A stretch of 64,000 bases of DNA from Sphingomonas aracearum (GCF_003345355.1 NZ_QQNB01000003.1:310001-374000); one strand, 5' to 3'. Shown: positions 54,124 to 62,551, counted from the first letter of the stretch. Notes: generated from the letters alone by a model not told the origin. Made by a program: numbers and translations.

Positions 54124-54621
54124 TCAGGCGTTGCGGCTGGCCTCGAACAGGAACCACGCGCGCTCCTCGGCAAGGTCGGTCCATTCGTCGAGGATGCCGC
54201 TGGTGGCATTGTCCCTGGCCGCATCGACCACGTCCTTTGCCTCGCGCAGCGCCTCCACCAGCTTCAGATTGTCCTGGCGCAGCTCGGCCAGCATGTCCTG
54301 CGCGGAGACGAAATCCAGGTCATTGTCCTTGATCGTCTGGTGCCGCGCGATGTCGCCGATCGAGCGCAAGGTGGTGCCGCCGGTCTTGCGCACGCGCTCG
54401 GCAATGGCATCGGTGGTGCCCAGGATCTGCGTGGCCTGATCGTCCAGCATCAGGTGATAGTCGCGGAAATGCGGGCCGGACACGTGCCAGTGGAAGTTCT
54501 TGGTCTTGAGGTAGAGGGCAAAGGAATCGGCGAGGATGCCGTTCAGCGTTTCGGCGACCGTTTTCGCGGCGTTGGACTGGAGATCGGTAGGCGTGGCGAG
54601 CGGAGCGGCGGGGGTGGACAT
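54124..54621 (-). CDS. dps: Dps-family DNA-binding ferritin
   Basis: This 165-residue Dps protein assembles as a 12-mer that stores iron and shields DNA in starvation. The ferroxidase ligands are in TKNFHWHVSGPHFRDYHLMLDDQ (His, His, Asp), with VAETLNGILADSFALYLKTKNFHW as the first helix. The tail ILDEWTDLAEERAWFLFEA is typical. ATGs at 54633, 54624 and 54621 are possible; the GGAG before the last favours it. A TATAGT lies upstream at about 54690-54700 on the minus strand, but no convincing partner box was found. Confidence 0.92.
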   Translation of the reverse strand: MSTPAAPLATPTDLQSNAAKTVAETLNGILADSFALYLKTKNFHWHVSGPHFRDYHLMLDDQATQILGTTDAIAERVRKTGGTTLRSIGDIARHQTIKDNDLDFVSAQDMLAELRQDNLKLVEALREAKDVVDAARDNATSGILDEWTDLAEERAWFLFEASRNA

Positions 54622-54719
54622 CATGGTCTCCATGCGGATGGAAAGGTTCGTTGCGCAAACGATCCGATGGCGAAAACGCTCCCGCCGGGTGGACTATACT
54701 CTCGTTCAGTGTGATCGGT

Positions 54720-55286
54720 TCAGACGAGGCGCAGCGCGGAAAGTCCGGTGACGATGGCGGTGACCGCGAACAGGGCGGCACCGGTCCAGCGCAAAGCAGC
54801 CAGCGGCACCCGGCGGCGCGCCCGCTCGCCGGCGAGGAGCGCGGGCACGTTCACCGCCAGCGCGCCGATCAGCGCGCCCACCGCGGCAAGCCAGGGCGCG
54901 GGGCTGCGCGCGGCGATGGCGAAGGTGAGAAACTGGGTGCGGTCGCCCGCGGCCAGGATCAGGATGCCGAGAAAGGCGGTGACGACCGGCGGCAGGCGCC
55001 AGCCCTCCAGCCGGTCGGGCGGCTTGATGCGGGTGACCATCGCCGCCGCCGCGGACAGCAACGCGAGCGCCAGCAGCAAGGTTTGCGCGTTGGGCGAAAG
55101 CTTCGGCCCGATCCACGCACCGGCGCCGGCGGCGACCGCCTGCACGATCGCCAGCGCGAGCGCGAGCCCGAGCAGGACCGCGAGCGGGCGCCGGGTGCGA
55201 TCGGCGAGGATCGCGGCGAGCCAGGGCGTGCGGTCGCCGGGTTGCGATACCAGGGCGGCGAGCAGGGCCGCCATCAGCGCGTCCAC
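54720..55286 (-). CDS. TMEM165/GDT1 family membrane protein (variant motifs)
   Basis: This 188-residue protein has six to seven membrane segments in two similar halves, like the GDT1/UPF0016 cation exchangers that move Mn2+ or Ca2+. The family repeats an E-x-G-D-K/R-T/S motif in each half. Here they read SQPGDRTPWL near residue 14 and LAAGDRTQFL near residue 112, so GDRT is kept but Glu is lost in both. Transport activity is therefore uncertain. The stop lies 99 bases before dps, and the gene starts three bases after the next one. Confidence 0.78.
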   Translation of the reverse strand: MDALMAALLAALVSQPGDRTPWLAAILADRTRRPLAVLLGLALALAIVQAVAAGAGAWIGPKLSPNAQTLLLALALLSAAAAMVTRIKPPDRLEGWRLPPVVTAFLGILILAAGDRTQFLTFAIAARSPAPWLAAVGALIGALAVNVPALLAGERARRRVPLAALRWTGAALFAVTAIVTGLSALRLV

Positions 55287-55289
55287 CGT

Positions 55290-55580
55290 TCAGCCGGCGA
55301 GGCGAACCGAGCAGGCGGCGGCAAAGGCGTCCTGCGCGTGGCGGTCGGTGCGGCCGCTGGCGGCGGCCTCGGCGAGCAGCGCGATCCAGCCGTGGATCAG
55401 CGGCCCGCCTTCGCCGCGGGCAAGCGCCGCCTCCAGCGCGCGGGCGACCGCGGCGGCGGGACGCAGGCCGGCGGCATCGAGGCCGCAGCGCAACCGGTGC
55501 GCTTCGGCGGCGAGCGCCGCGGGCGGCAGGGTGCGACAATGACGCGCAAAGGTTTCGAGCCGTGCCGTCCAGTCCGTCAT
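55290..55580 (-). CDS. Hypothetical protein, 96 residues
   Basis: I do not recognise this protein. It is all-helical and Ala-rich, with TARLETFARHCRTLPPAALAAEAHRLRCGLDAAGL and AVARALEAALARGEGGPLIHGWIALLAEAAASGRTDRHAQDAFAAACSVRL. GGGAGG stands before the ATG at 55580, and it ends four bases before the TMEM165 gene, so the pair is likely coupled. Confidence 0.65.
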   Translation of the reverse strand: MTDWTARLETFARHCRTLPPAALAAEAHRLRCGLDAAGLRPAAAVARALEAALARGEGGPLIHGWIALLAEAAASGRTDRHAQDAFAAACSVRLAG

Positions 55581-55735
55581 CGCGTGCCTCCCTGTGACGC
55601 GATCCTGCGCGCGGGAGGGTAAAGGGCGCGTTTATGCGGCGCGGCGCTTGACTCGAACGGTGCTTTCCGCCAAGCGCCCCCGTCTGTCAGCGGCGCGCGC
55701 AAGCGGCCGCCTCTCGTCATTACAGGATTTGGGCC

Positions 55736-55903
55736 ATGGCAAAGCCGGCAACCGTCAAGATCAAGCTCGTCAGCTCGGCTGACACCGGCTTCTTCTACGT
55801 CACCAAGAAGAACCCGCGCACCAAGACCGAGAAGCTGAGCTTCAACAAGTACGACCCGATCGCGCGCAAGCACGTCGAGTTCAAGGAAGCCAAGATCAAG
55901 TAA
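55736..55903 (+). CDS. rpmG: 50S ribosomal protein L33
   Basis: This 55-residue protein reads [20 protein letters not shown] then [35 protein letters not shown], an unmistakable L33. It lacks the CxxC pairs of the zinc-binding form, as in most alphaproteobacteria. It belongs to the large ribosomal subunit near the E site. It is a single-gene unit with hairpins right after the stop codon. Confidence 0.97.
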   Translation: MAKPATVKIKLVSSADTGFFYVTKKNPRTKTEKLSFNKYDPIARKHVEFKEAKIK

Positions 55904-55906
55904 GCG

Positions 55907-55978
55907 CCGGCGGGCGGTTCATCCGCCGGTTTGCGTGTGCAAGGGGCTGCCGGGCAGAGGCCTGGCGGCCCTTTTGGC
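55907..55978 (+). terminator. Hairpins downstream of rpmG
   Basis: CCGGCGG (55907-55913) pairs with CCGCCGG (55923-55929) and is followed by TTTGCGT. About 20 bases later a second stem of the form AAGGGGCTGCC...GGCGGCCCTT ends in TTTT. One or both should end rpmG transcripts. Confidence 0.6.
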
Positions 55979-56140
55979 ATGTCTGCTGCTGATCCCATCG
56001 GGAATGGCCTGGGACACAAACGCCCCGTCATGCCGGATTCGTTCCTGCATGCACCTCACCGCATTCCCCACGGCTGCGGCTGTGCGGCACCGTGGACCCC
56101 GGACACGTCCGGGGTGACGGGACAGGTGTGGCGAGGCCGA

Positions 56141-56413
56141 TCAGGCCAGCAGGTCCGCATATTCGGGATGCCGCTGGATGTAGGCGGCGACGAATGGGCA
56201 TTGCGGCACCACGCGCAGGCCCTGGTCACGCGCGGCGTCCAGCGCGCCGCGGATCAGCTTGCTGCCCACGCCGTGCCCCTCGATCGCGGGCGGCACCACG
56301 GTGTGGGTGAAGACGATCACGTCGCCTTCGCGCTGATAGGCGGCCACGGCGGTCTCGCCGGACACCTCCAGGGTGAATTGCTGTTCGGCGCGGTTGTCGA
56401 TCACGGAAGGCAT
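56141..56413 (-). CDS. Small GNAT-fold acetyltransferase (YjdJ type)
   Basis: This 90-residue protein reads IDNRAEQQFTLEVSGETAVAAYQREGDVIVFTHTVVPPAIEGHGVGSKLIRGALDAARDQGLRVVPQCPFVAAYIQRHPEYADLL. GHGVGSKL is the acetyl-CoA loop and CPFV the conserved Cys region of the short N-acetyltransferase-domain family. The substrate is unknown. It is followed upstream, 35 bases away, by an exported protein gene on the same strand. Confidence 0.88.
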   Translation of the reverse strand: MPSVIDNRAEQQFTLEVSGETAVAAYQREGDVIVFTHTVVPPAIEGHGVGSKLIRGALDAARDQGLRVVPQCPFVAAYIQRHPEYADLLA

Positions 56414-56448
56414 GGGCGACAGAACGTCGCTGTGCCCGATTGGTGCCG

Positions 56449-57339
56449 TCAGCCGCAGGTGAGGCGCACGACCCCGGCCGGCTTGTCGAACACCAGGGCG
56501 GAACAGCGCCCCAGCACGTCCGCGCCCAACGACAGGCGATCGCGCGATGGATCGTGCTTGCCCTTGGCGACGACCACGACCTCGTCGGGATCGGCCTCCT
56601 TGTCCGGAATGCCGGCGGTGCTGCCGAAATCCGCGGTGCGGGCCAGCAGGTGCGCGATCGACAGCGGGCCGACCTCCAGCGGTTTGGCCAGGTCGAGCGG
56701 GCGCGCCGGGCGGGAGATGCCGAAAACGATCGGCACCGGCTCCGCCTTGCCGGACAGGGTGCCGCCATTGCTCTGCGCCAGCCGCGCGGCGGCGCCGGCG
56801 GTGGCGAGCGTGTGGGCCCCGTGCGGATCGAAGCGCACGCGCATCGGCTGGCCGCCGACATCGAGACGCGCGAATCGCTCGCCCCAGCCCGCCGCCATCC
56901 CGCCCTGGTCCATCATCGGCAGCGCCACCGTGCGCTCGCCGGGGCGGCCCGGGCCGAGCACGAAGCGCACCACCGGCTCGTCCAGTCCGCCGGGGCCGAT
57001 CACACCGTCGACGTCCGGGGCATAATGCGGCTGCGTCCAGCCGATGCGCCGCCGCAGCGCGGTGCCGTCGCCCAGCTCGATCCGGGCAACGGCGGTGCGG
57101 CCGGTCACCCGCTCCGGCCCGACCCGGTAGCCGATGCCGAACATGCCGGGCTTGAGCCCGGCGCGCGCCGCGGCCTCGGCATGGATCAGCGGCATGGCGG
57201 TGGCGGCGGGATCGATGCGCAGCCGCAGCGTCGCCGCGCCGATCCGCGCGGCAACCACGCCGTCGCCGGAAACGGTGCGCTCGGTTGCGGGCGGCGCCGC
57301 CGCCAGGAGGAGGAGCAGGAGGGGTGCCACATGCCGCAT
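56449..57339 (-). CDS. Exported protein, possibly retropepsin-like
   Basis: This 296-residue protein starts with a signal peptide (RHVAPLLLLLLAAAPPA). It then has two similar halves with short hydrophobic strands, LRLRIDPAATAMPLIHAEAAARAGLKPG and MRVRFDPHGAHTLATAGAAARLAQSNGG, which look like the folded repeats of retropepsin-like aspartyl proteases. The expected D-T/S-G is D-P-A and D-P-H, so activity is doubtful. It ends KPAGVVRLTCG. It is divergent from recQ. Family assignment is weak. Confidence 0.6.
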   Translation of the reverse strand: MRHVAPLLLLLLAAAPPATERTVSGDGVVAARIGAATLRLRIDPAATAMPLIHAEAAARAGLKPGMFGIGYRVGPERVTGRTAVARIELGDGTALRRRIGWTQPHYAPDVDGVIGPGGLDEPVVRFVLGPGRPGERTVALPMMDQGGMAAGWGERFARLDVGGQPMRVRFDPHGAHTLATAGAAARLAQSNGGTLSGKAEPVPIVFGISRPARPLDLAKPLEVGPLSIAHLLARTADFGSTAGIPDKEADPDEVVVVAKGKHDPSRDRLSLGADVLGRCSALVFDKPAGVVRLTCG

Positions 57340-57454
57340 GTTCGTTCGTCCTTGCTGCCGATGGCCGAGTGCAGCAGGCGATTGTGTCGGCGCGATGGCG
57401 GCGCGCCGGCACAGGCCCTCGACCGGCCGGCCCGGCGCGCCTACATCGCCGGCA

Positions 57455-59221
57455 ATGGCCCTCGACCCTCTTCCCACCCTGCAGCGCGTGTTTGGCTTTC
57501 CCGATTTTCGCGGCGTGCAGCGCGACGTGGTGGAGCGCGCGCTGGCCGGGCAGGGCACGCTGGCGGTGATGCCGACGGGGGCGGGCAAGTCGCTGTGCTA
57601 CCAGTTGCCGGCGGTGATGCTGGAGGGCACCTGCGTGGTCGTCTCGCCGCTGATCGCGCTGATGCACGACCAGCTGCGCGCCGCCGAGGCGGTGGGCATT
57701 CGCGCCGCGACGCTGACGAGCGTGGACGAGAACCAGGCGGAAACGCGCGCGCGCTTCCTGTCGGGCGAGCTGGACCTGCTGTATGTCGCGCCGGAGCGGG
57801 CATCGGGCGGGGGGTTCCGCGACCTGCTGTCGCGCGGCAAGCTTTCCCTGTTCGCGATCGACGAGGCGCATTGCGTGTCGGAATGGGGGCATGATTTCCG
57901 CCCCGACTACCGGCTGCTGAAGCCGCTGATGGAGGCGTTCCCCGCCGTGCCGCGCCTTGCGCTGACCGCGACGGCGGACGCGCATACGCGGGCGGACATC
58001 CTCGATCAGCTCGGCCTGCCGCACGAGGGCATGATCGTCGCCGGGTTCGACCGGCCGAACATCCGCTACGCGATTTCCCCGCGCGACAACATCAACCGGC
58101 AGCTCGCCGACCTTGTGGCGGCGCAAGCGGGGCCCGGCATCGTCTATGCCCAGACTCGCGCGGCGACGGAGAAGCTGGCGGCTGCGCTCGCGGCGACGGG
58201 GCGGCCGACGCGCGCCTATCATGCCGGGCTCGATCCGGCGGTGCGCGCGAAGAACCAGGCCGATTTCGTCGCCAGCGAGGACATGGTGATCTGCGCCACG
58301 ATCGCGTTCGGCATGGGCATCGACAAGCCGGACGTGCGCTTCGTCGCGCATGCCGGCCTGCCCAAGTCGATCGAGGCCTATTACCAGGAAACCGGCCGTG
58401 CCGGACGCGACGGCGACCCGTCGGTGGCGCACCTGTTCTGGGGCGCGGAGGATTTCGCCCGCGCCCGCCAGCGGGTGGCCGAGCTCGATCCCGAGCGGCA
58501 GGCCGGCGAGCGCCAGCGCCTGTCCTCGCTGGGCGCGCTGGTGGAGACGGCGGGGTGCAGGCGCGCGATCCTGCTGCGGCATTTCGGCGAGCACCCGCCG
58601 GCCACCTGCGGCAATTGCGACAATTGCCAGAGCCCGCCGGCCTCCACCGACGCGACCGAGCTGGCGCGCAAGTTCCTGTCGGCGGTGTTCCGCACCGGGC
58701 AGGGCTTCGGCGTCGGCTATATCGAATCGATCCTGAAGGGCGTCTCCACCGAGCGCAGCCTGATGAACGGGCATGAAGCGCTGAGCGTGTTCGGCATCGC
58801 CACGCCGGAGGAAGCGCCGCTCATCAAGGCGGTGGCGCGCGCGCTGCTGCTGCGCGATGCGCTGCGCGCCAACGATTTCGGCGCGCTGGAATTCGGGCCG
58901 GGCGCGCGCGGGCTGCTGAAGGGCGGCGATACGTTGTCCCTGATCGAAGCGCCCAAGCGCGAGCGGCGGCGGCGCGGCGCGGGCGCGGCGGCCAATCCGG
59001 CGGGCGATCCGTTGTTCGAAGCGCTGCGCGCGAAGCGGCGCGAGCTGGCGCAGGAGGCGGGGGTGCCGCCTTATGTGATCTTCCACGATTCGGTGCTGCG
59101 CGACATGGCCGCGGTGCGCCCGCGCACCTTGTCCGACCTCGGCCGCATTGCCGGGATCGGCGCGCGCAAGCTCGATGCGTACGGCGCGCCGTTCCTCCAG
59201 GTGATCCGCGAGGCGGCGTGA
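57455..59221 (+). CDS. recQ: ATP-dependent DNA helicase RecQ
   Basis: This 588-residue 3'-5' helicase has motif 0/I QRDVVERALAGQGTLAVMPTGAGKSLCYQLP, DEAH box IDEAHCVSEWGHDFRPDYR, LALTATAD and ETGRAGRDGDPS. The RecQ zinc cluster is CRRAILLRHFGEHPPATCGNCDNC, and a winged helix follows. A C-terminal HRDC domain (DPLFEALRAKRRELAQEAGVPPYVIFHDSVLRDMA...LGRIAGIGARKLDAYG) closes it. It repairs stalled forks and starts recombination. The ATG at 57455 matches the family start. Its stop overlaps the next gene. Confidence 0.95.
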   Translation: MALDPLPTLQRVFGFPDFRGVQRDVVERALAGQGTLAVMPTGAGKSLCYQLPAVMLEGTCVVVSPLIALMHDQLRAAEAVGIRAATLTSVDENQAETRARFLSGELDLLYVAPERASGGGFRDLLSRGKLSLFAIDEAHCVSEWGHDFRPDYRLLKPLMEAFPAVPRLALTATADAHTRADILDQLGLPHEGMIVAGFDRPNIRYAISPRDNINRQLADLVAAQAGPGIVYAQTRAATEKLAAALAATGRPTRAYHAGLDPAVRAKNQADFVASEDMVICATIAFGMGIDKPDVRFVAHAGLPKSIEAYYQETGRAGRDGDPSVAHLFWGAEDFARARQRVAELDPERQAGERQRLSSLGALVETAGCRRAILLRHFGEHPPATCGNCDNCQSPPASTDATELARKFLSAVFRTGQGFGVGYIESILKGVSTERSLMNGHEALSVFGIATPEEAPLIKAVARALLLRDALRANDFGALEFGPGARGLLKGGDTLSLIEAPKRERRRRGAGAAANPAGDPLFEALRAKRRELAQEAGVPPYVIFHDSVLRDMAAVRPRTLSDLGRIAGIGARKLDAYGAPFLQVIREAA

Positions 59222-59478
59222 TCGCGGTCGCGCTCCTGCTGGCGGCCGGCGCGCCGCCGCTGCCTGTGGCGGTGCGCCGGTTCGCGGCGCGGCATGCGTC
59301 GTGCGTCCACTGGCAGGGCGAGGAGCCGTATGACGCCGCGCGCGGCCGCGAGATCGCGCGGGGCCTGCGGCGGGAGTGCGGCGGGCTCGACGCGGAGCGC
59401 CGGCGGCTGTTGAGGCTCCATGCCGCGGACCGGCGCGCCGTGGCTCGATTGAACCAACTGGAGGACGTGGGATCATGA
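59218..59478 (+). CDS. Hypothetical protein with N-terminal hydrophobic segment
   Basis: I do not recognise this 86-residue protein. It starts with GTG overlapping the recQ stop (GTGA) and ends in ATGA overlap with the next gene, so it is part of a coupled operon. It opens with a hydrophobic segment (IAVALLLAAGAPPLPVAV), perhaps a signal peptide. VRRFAARHASCVHWQGEEPYDAARGREIARGLRRECGGLDAERRRLL follows with two cysteines. An exported disulfide protein is plausible. Confidence 0.68.
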   Translation: MIAVALLLAAGAPPLPVAVRRFAARHASCVHWQGEEPYDAARGREIARGLRRECGGLDAERRRLLRLHAADRRAVARLNQLEDVGS

Positions 59479-59906
59479 ACATTCGCCCCGTAGACGATCG
59501 CATCTCGGTTGCGCCGCAGATCCGGCCGGAGGACGTGCCCGCGCTCGCCGCCGCCGGCTTCGTGGGCATCGTTAACAACCGGCCCGACGACGAGGAGCCG
59601 GGCCAGCCGTTCGGCGCGGAGATCCGTGCGGCGGCGGAAGCGGCGGGGCTGTCCTACCGGGCGATCCCGGTGACGCATGCCGGCTTCTCGCACCCGCAGG
59701 TCGATGCCATGGCGCAGGTGCTGGCCGATGCGAACGGCCCGGTGCTGGCCTATTGCCGCTCCGGCACGCGGTCGTGCAACCTGTGGGCGCTGGCCGCGGC
59801 GAAGCAAGGCGGCGAGCCCTCGGCGATCACCGCCAAGGGCGCCGGGGCGGGGTACGACCTGTCGGGCATCCGGCCGCTGCTCGACCAGCTTTCCGGCGGC
59901 GCATGA
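59475..59906 (+). CDS. TIGR01244/DUF442 beta-lactamase-hydrolase-like phosphatase
   Basis: This 143-residue protein of the DUF442 family begins NIRPVDDRISVAPQIRPEDVPALAAAGFVGIVNNRPDDEEPGQP. The dual-specificity-phosphatase P-loop is in VLAYCRSGTRSCNLWAL (C-x5-R). Relatives are linked to sulfide or beta-lactamase-like hydrolases and may work as sulfur transferases or phosphatases. The start overlaps the previous stop by ATGA and the end overlaps the next start by ATGA. Confidence 0.87.
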   Translation: MNIRPVDDRISVAPQIRPEDVPALAAAGFVGIVNNRPDDEEPGQPFGAEIRAAAEAAGLSYRAIPVTHAGFSHPQVDAMAQVLADANGPVLAYCRSGTRSCNLWALAAAKQGGEPSAITAKGAGAGYDLSGIRPLLDQLSGGA

Positions 59907-60337
59907 TCCTGGGCATGACCGCGGCACAGATCGCCGCGGCGCTGCTTGCGCTGGCGGGGTTGCTGGCGATCGCCCGCGCGCGGCGGGTGGCGGAGGTGCG
60001 CTTGTCGACGCCGGCGGAGGCGCGCGCGCGGGCGGAGGAATTGCTGGCCGGCTTCGAAGGCCGCGCGGCGCTGGTCGGCGCGGACGGGCGCGCCGCTCTG
60101 GTGGCGGGAGACGGCGTGGTGGCGGTGCTGCACCGGCGCGGCCTGAAGCTCGCCGCGTACCGGTTGTTGCCGCCGCTGGACGTGGTGGCGGCGGTGGAGG
60201 GCGTCGCGGTGCGCACCGGAACCGCGCTGGGCGAGGTGACGCTGCTCGGGGTGATCGAGCCGGATGTGCGCGCGGCCGAGGCGCAGGCGCTGCAGGGCGG
60301 CGGCACGCTGCACCGGCTGTTCCCGGCGGACGATTGA
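59903..60337 (+). CDS. Hypothetical membrane-anchored protein
   Basis: I do not recognise this 144-residue protein. One N-terminal membrane segment (TAAQIAAALLALAGLLAIARA) anchors a domain of LLAGFEGRAALVGADGRAALVAGDGVVAVLHRRGLKLAAYRLLPP and later GEVTLLGVIEP. It is the last gene of recQ-hyp-DUF442-hyp, all joined by start-stop overlaps. A terminator that faces mainly the minus strand follows. Confidence 0.72.
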   Translation: MILGMTAAQIAAALLALAGLLAIARARRVAEVRLSTPAEARARAEELLAGFEGRAALVGADGRAALVAGDGVVAVLHRRGLKLAAYRLLPPLDVVAAVEGVAVRTGTALGEVTLLGVIEPDVRAAEAQALQGGGTLHRLFPADD

Positions 60338-60356
60338 GCGGCGGTTTGGCGTGGAC

Positions 60357-60387
60357 AAAAAAGGCCCGGTGACTTTCGCCACCGGGC
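60357..60387 (-). terminator. Intrinsic terminator of the glnK-amtB operon
   Basis: On the minus strand GCCCGGTG pairs with CACCGGGC across an eight-base loop and is followed by a run of six T (AAAAAA at 60357-60362 on the plus strand). It lies beyond the amtB stop and should also stall plus-strand transcription weakly. Another stem, GGGGCCGGC/GCCGGCCCC at 60417-60440, lies nearer to amtB and adds to the barrier. Confidence 0.88.
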
Positions 60388-60445
60388 TGAGGTCGTCCGC
60401 AGGAGGAACGAGGGTGGGGGCCGGCCCACTCGCCGGCCCCGATCT

Positions 60446-61813
60446 TCAGTAATTGTAGGCGCGCTCGCCATGTTCGCCGACGTCGAGGCCTTCCATCTCG
60501 ACCTCGGGGGTGACGCGCCCGCCGGTCACCGCCCTGGCGATGAAGAAGGCGATGGTGGTGCCGACGGCGGCCCACAGGATGGTGACGACCACCGCGGTGA
60601 GCTGCACGACGAGCTTGGCGCCCATATCGTAATCCGCCGCACCCGGCCCGCCGAGCGCGGGGGCGTAGACGATGGCGGTGCCGATCGCGCCGACCATGCC
60701 GCCGATGCCGTGCACGCCGAACGCATCCAGCGAGTCGTCATAACCGAGCTTCGGCTTCACGATGGTCACCGCGACGAAGCAGACGATCGAGGCGATCGCG
60801 CCCAGCACGATGGCGCCGAACGGTCCGGAATTGCCGGCCGCCGGGGTCACGGCGACCAGCCCGGCGACGATGCCCGAGCAGAAGCCCAGCGCCGAGCCCT
60901 TGTGGCCCGCGGCGCGCTCGGCAAGCATCCAGAACAGGCCGCCGGAAGCAGTGGCGACAAAGGTGTTGATCATGGCGAGCGCGGCCGAGCCGTTGGCCTC
61001 CAGCGCGGAGCCGGCGTTGAAGCCGAACCAGCCCACCCACAGGAGGCCGGTGCCGACCGCGGTCAGCGTCAGCGAGTGCGGCGCCATGCGCTCGGTGGGG
61101 AAGCCGATCCGCTTGCCGAGCAGCAGGGCGAAGACCAGCGCGGAGACGCCCGCATTGATGTGCACCACGGTGCCGCCGGCGAAATCCAGCGCGCCGGCGT
61201 CGAAGAACCAGCCGCCGGCCGCCCACACCATGTGCGCGATCGGGAAATAGGTGATCGTCAGCCAGACGAGCGCGAACACCATCACGGCGGAGAACTTCAC
61301 GCGCTCCACCACCGATCCCAGCACCAGCGCGACCGTGATCGCGGCAAAGGTCATCTGGAAGCAGATGAAGACATATTCGGGGATCTCCACGCCCTTGGTG
61401 AAGGTCGCCGCCTGGCTGGTGGAGTCCACGCCGCGCAGGAACAGCTTGCCGAGGCCGGAGATGTACGGCTTCAGCCCGTCCGATGCATCCGGGCCGAAGG
61501 CGAGCGTGTAGCCCCACATCACCCAGACGAGCATGGCCAGCGCGGCGACGGCGCCGATCTGCGTCATCACGCTGAGCATGTTCTTGGTGCGGGCAAGGCC
61601 GCCGTAGAAGAGCGCGAGGCCCGGCAGGATCATCATCAGCACGAGCACGGTGCTGGTCATCATCCAGGCGGTGTCACCCTTGTCCACGGTGGCGGCGGGC
61701 GCCGCGGCGGGCGCCTGCAGCGCGGCGTCCTGCGCCCAGGCGGGCAGGGCGGCGAAGAGGGCGAGCCCCGCGCCCGCCATCGTGCCGCCGATCTTCGGTG
61801 TCGAAAGCTTCAT
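60446..61813 (-). CDS. amtB: Ammonium transporter
   Basis: This 455-residue transporter has a cleavable signal peptide (GTMAGAGLALFAALPAWAQ) and 11 membrane segments. LFYGGLARTKNMLSVM is the Amt signature, and DFAGGTVVHINAGVSALVFALLLGKR carries the first channel His. DAFGVHGIGGMVGAIGTAIVY carries the second. It conducts ammonium into the cell and is closed by GlnK, which is encoded 12 bases upstream, forming the classical glnK-amtB operon. Confidence 0.96.
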   Translation of the reverse strand: MKLSTPKIGGTMAGAGLALFAALPAWAQDAALQAPAAAPAATVDKGDTAWMMTSTVLVLMMILPGLALFYGGLARTKNMLSVMTQIGAVAALAMLVWVMWGYTLAFGPDASDGLKPYISGLGKLFLRGVDSTSQAATFTKGVEIPEYVFICFQMTFAAITVALVLGSVVERVKFSAVMVFALVWLTITYFPIAHMVWAAGGWFFDAGALDFAGGTVVHINAGVSALVFALLLGKRIGFPTERMAPHSLTLTAVGTGLLWVGWFGFNAGSALEANGSAALAMINTFVATASGGLFWMLAERAAGHKGSALGFCSGIVAGLVAVTPAAGNSGPFGAIVLGAIASIVCFVAVTIVKPKLGYDDSLDAFGVHGIGGMVGAIGTAIVYAPALGGPGAADYDMGAKLVVQLTAVVVTILWAAVGTTIAFFIARAVTGGRVTPEVEMEGLDVGEHGERAYNY

Positions 61814-61825
61814 CCCGTCCCCCCC

Positions 61826-62164
61826 TCAAAGCGCGCTCTGGTCGGTTTCGCCGGTGCGGATGCGCACCGCCTGGCCGACATCGAGCACGAAGATCTTGCC
61901 GTCGCCGATCGCGCCGGTGTTGGCGGAGGACTGGATCGCCTCCACCACGCGGTCGGACAGGTCCGACGCGCAGACCACCTCGATCTTGATCTTGGGCACC
62001 ATGTTGGTGCTGTATTCCGCGCCGCGATAGATTTCGGTCTGGCCCTTCTGCCGGCCAAAGCCCTTCACCTCCGTCACGGTCATGCCCGCAACGCCGAGCT
62101 CGGTGAGCGCCTCGCGCACCTCGTCGAGCTTGAATGGCTTGATGATCGCTATGACCAGCTTCAC
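61826..62164 (-). CDS. glnK: Nitrogen regulatory protein PII (GlnK type)
   Basis: This 112-residue PII signal protein reads MKLVIAIIKPFKLDEVREAL, EVKGFGRQKGQTEIYRGAEYST, with the uridylylated Tyr51 in the T-loop, and ends with IGDGKIFVLDVGQAVRIRTGETDQSAL. Trimers bind ATP/ADP and 2-oxoglutarate and gate AmtB. It is named GlnK because it is joined to amtB. A perfect sigma-54 promoter lies 38 bases upstream, so NtrC-type activation under nitrogen limitation is likely. Confidence 0.96.
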   Translation of the reverse strand: MKLVIAIIKPFKLDEVREALTELGVAGMTVTEVKGFGRQKGQTEIYRGAEYSTNMVPKIKIEVVCASDLSDRVVEAIQSSANTGAIGDGKIFVLDVGQAVRIRTGETDQSAL

Positions 62165-62201
62165 TGCCGCCCCCCCTTCCGGTTTGTCCCGAAAGTGTCA
62201 C

Positions 62202-62217
62202 AGCAATGGCCGTGCCA
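62202..62217 (-). promoter_or_regulatory. Sigma-54 promoter of glnK-amtB
   Basis: Read on the minus strand, TGGCACGGCCATTGCT matches the sigma-54 consensus (TGGCACG-N4-TTGCT) with exactly ten bases between GG and GC. The RNA would start about 25 bases before the glnK ATG at 62164. This is the only such strong match noticed in the window. Confidence 0.9.
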
Positions 62218-62305
62218 AATGCCCGCACGGCGGCAAAGCGGGCGGACAGGCCGCCGCGTTGATTACCAAACGGTAACTTTTTGAGCAGCGCCGCGCTGCT
62301 GCCCG

Positions 62306-62503
62306 TTATTTAGGCAGCAGGGCCTGCGCCTCGGCGAGGTCCTCGTCGTCCACCATCACGCGGGTGGCGATGAACAGATAGGAGCCGTCGCCAATGCTCG
62401 TCTCGCCGTCAAACGCGATCGCGGGGATGCCCTCGCTTTCCAGCCGGCCGATCAGGATGTGCGCTTCGTTGCGGTTGAAGCGGCCGAGTTCGACCAGGGA
62501 CAT
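62306..62503 (-). CDS. DUF2007 protein
   Basis: This 65-residue protein reads MSLVELGRFNRNEAHILIGRLESEGIPAIAFDGETSIGDGSYLFIATRVMVDDEDLAEAQALLPK, matching DUF2007, a ferredoxin-like fold with a putative signal-transduction role. AGGAGCTTCC precedes the ATG at 62503. It is divergent from ccdA with about 50 bases between them. Confidence 0.88.
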   Translation of the reverse strand: MSLVELGRFNRNEAHILIGRLESEGIPAIAFDGETSIGDGSYLFIATRVMVDDEDLAEAQALLPK

Positions 62504-62551
62504 GGAAGCTCCTGCGTTGACGCGCACGGACCATGCGCATAGCTTACCTGT

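Noticed and set aside
54660-54720. EcfG-type general stress promoter for dps
   Set aside because: A TATAGT is visible on the minus strand, but no GGAAC and GTT pair with correct spacing could be found.
56141-59578. A minus-strand frame of over 1100 codons opposite recQ
   Set aside because: Only its last 90 residues match a family (the small acetyltransferase); the rest is antisense to recQ, which has every helicase motif.
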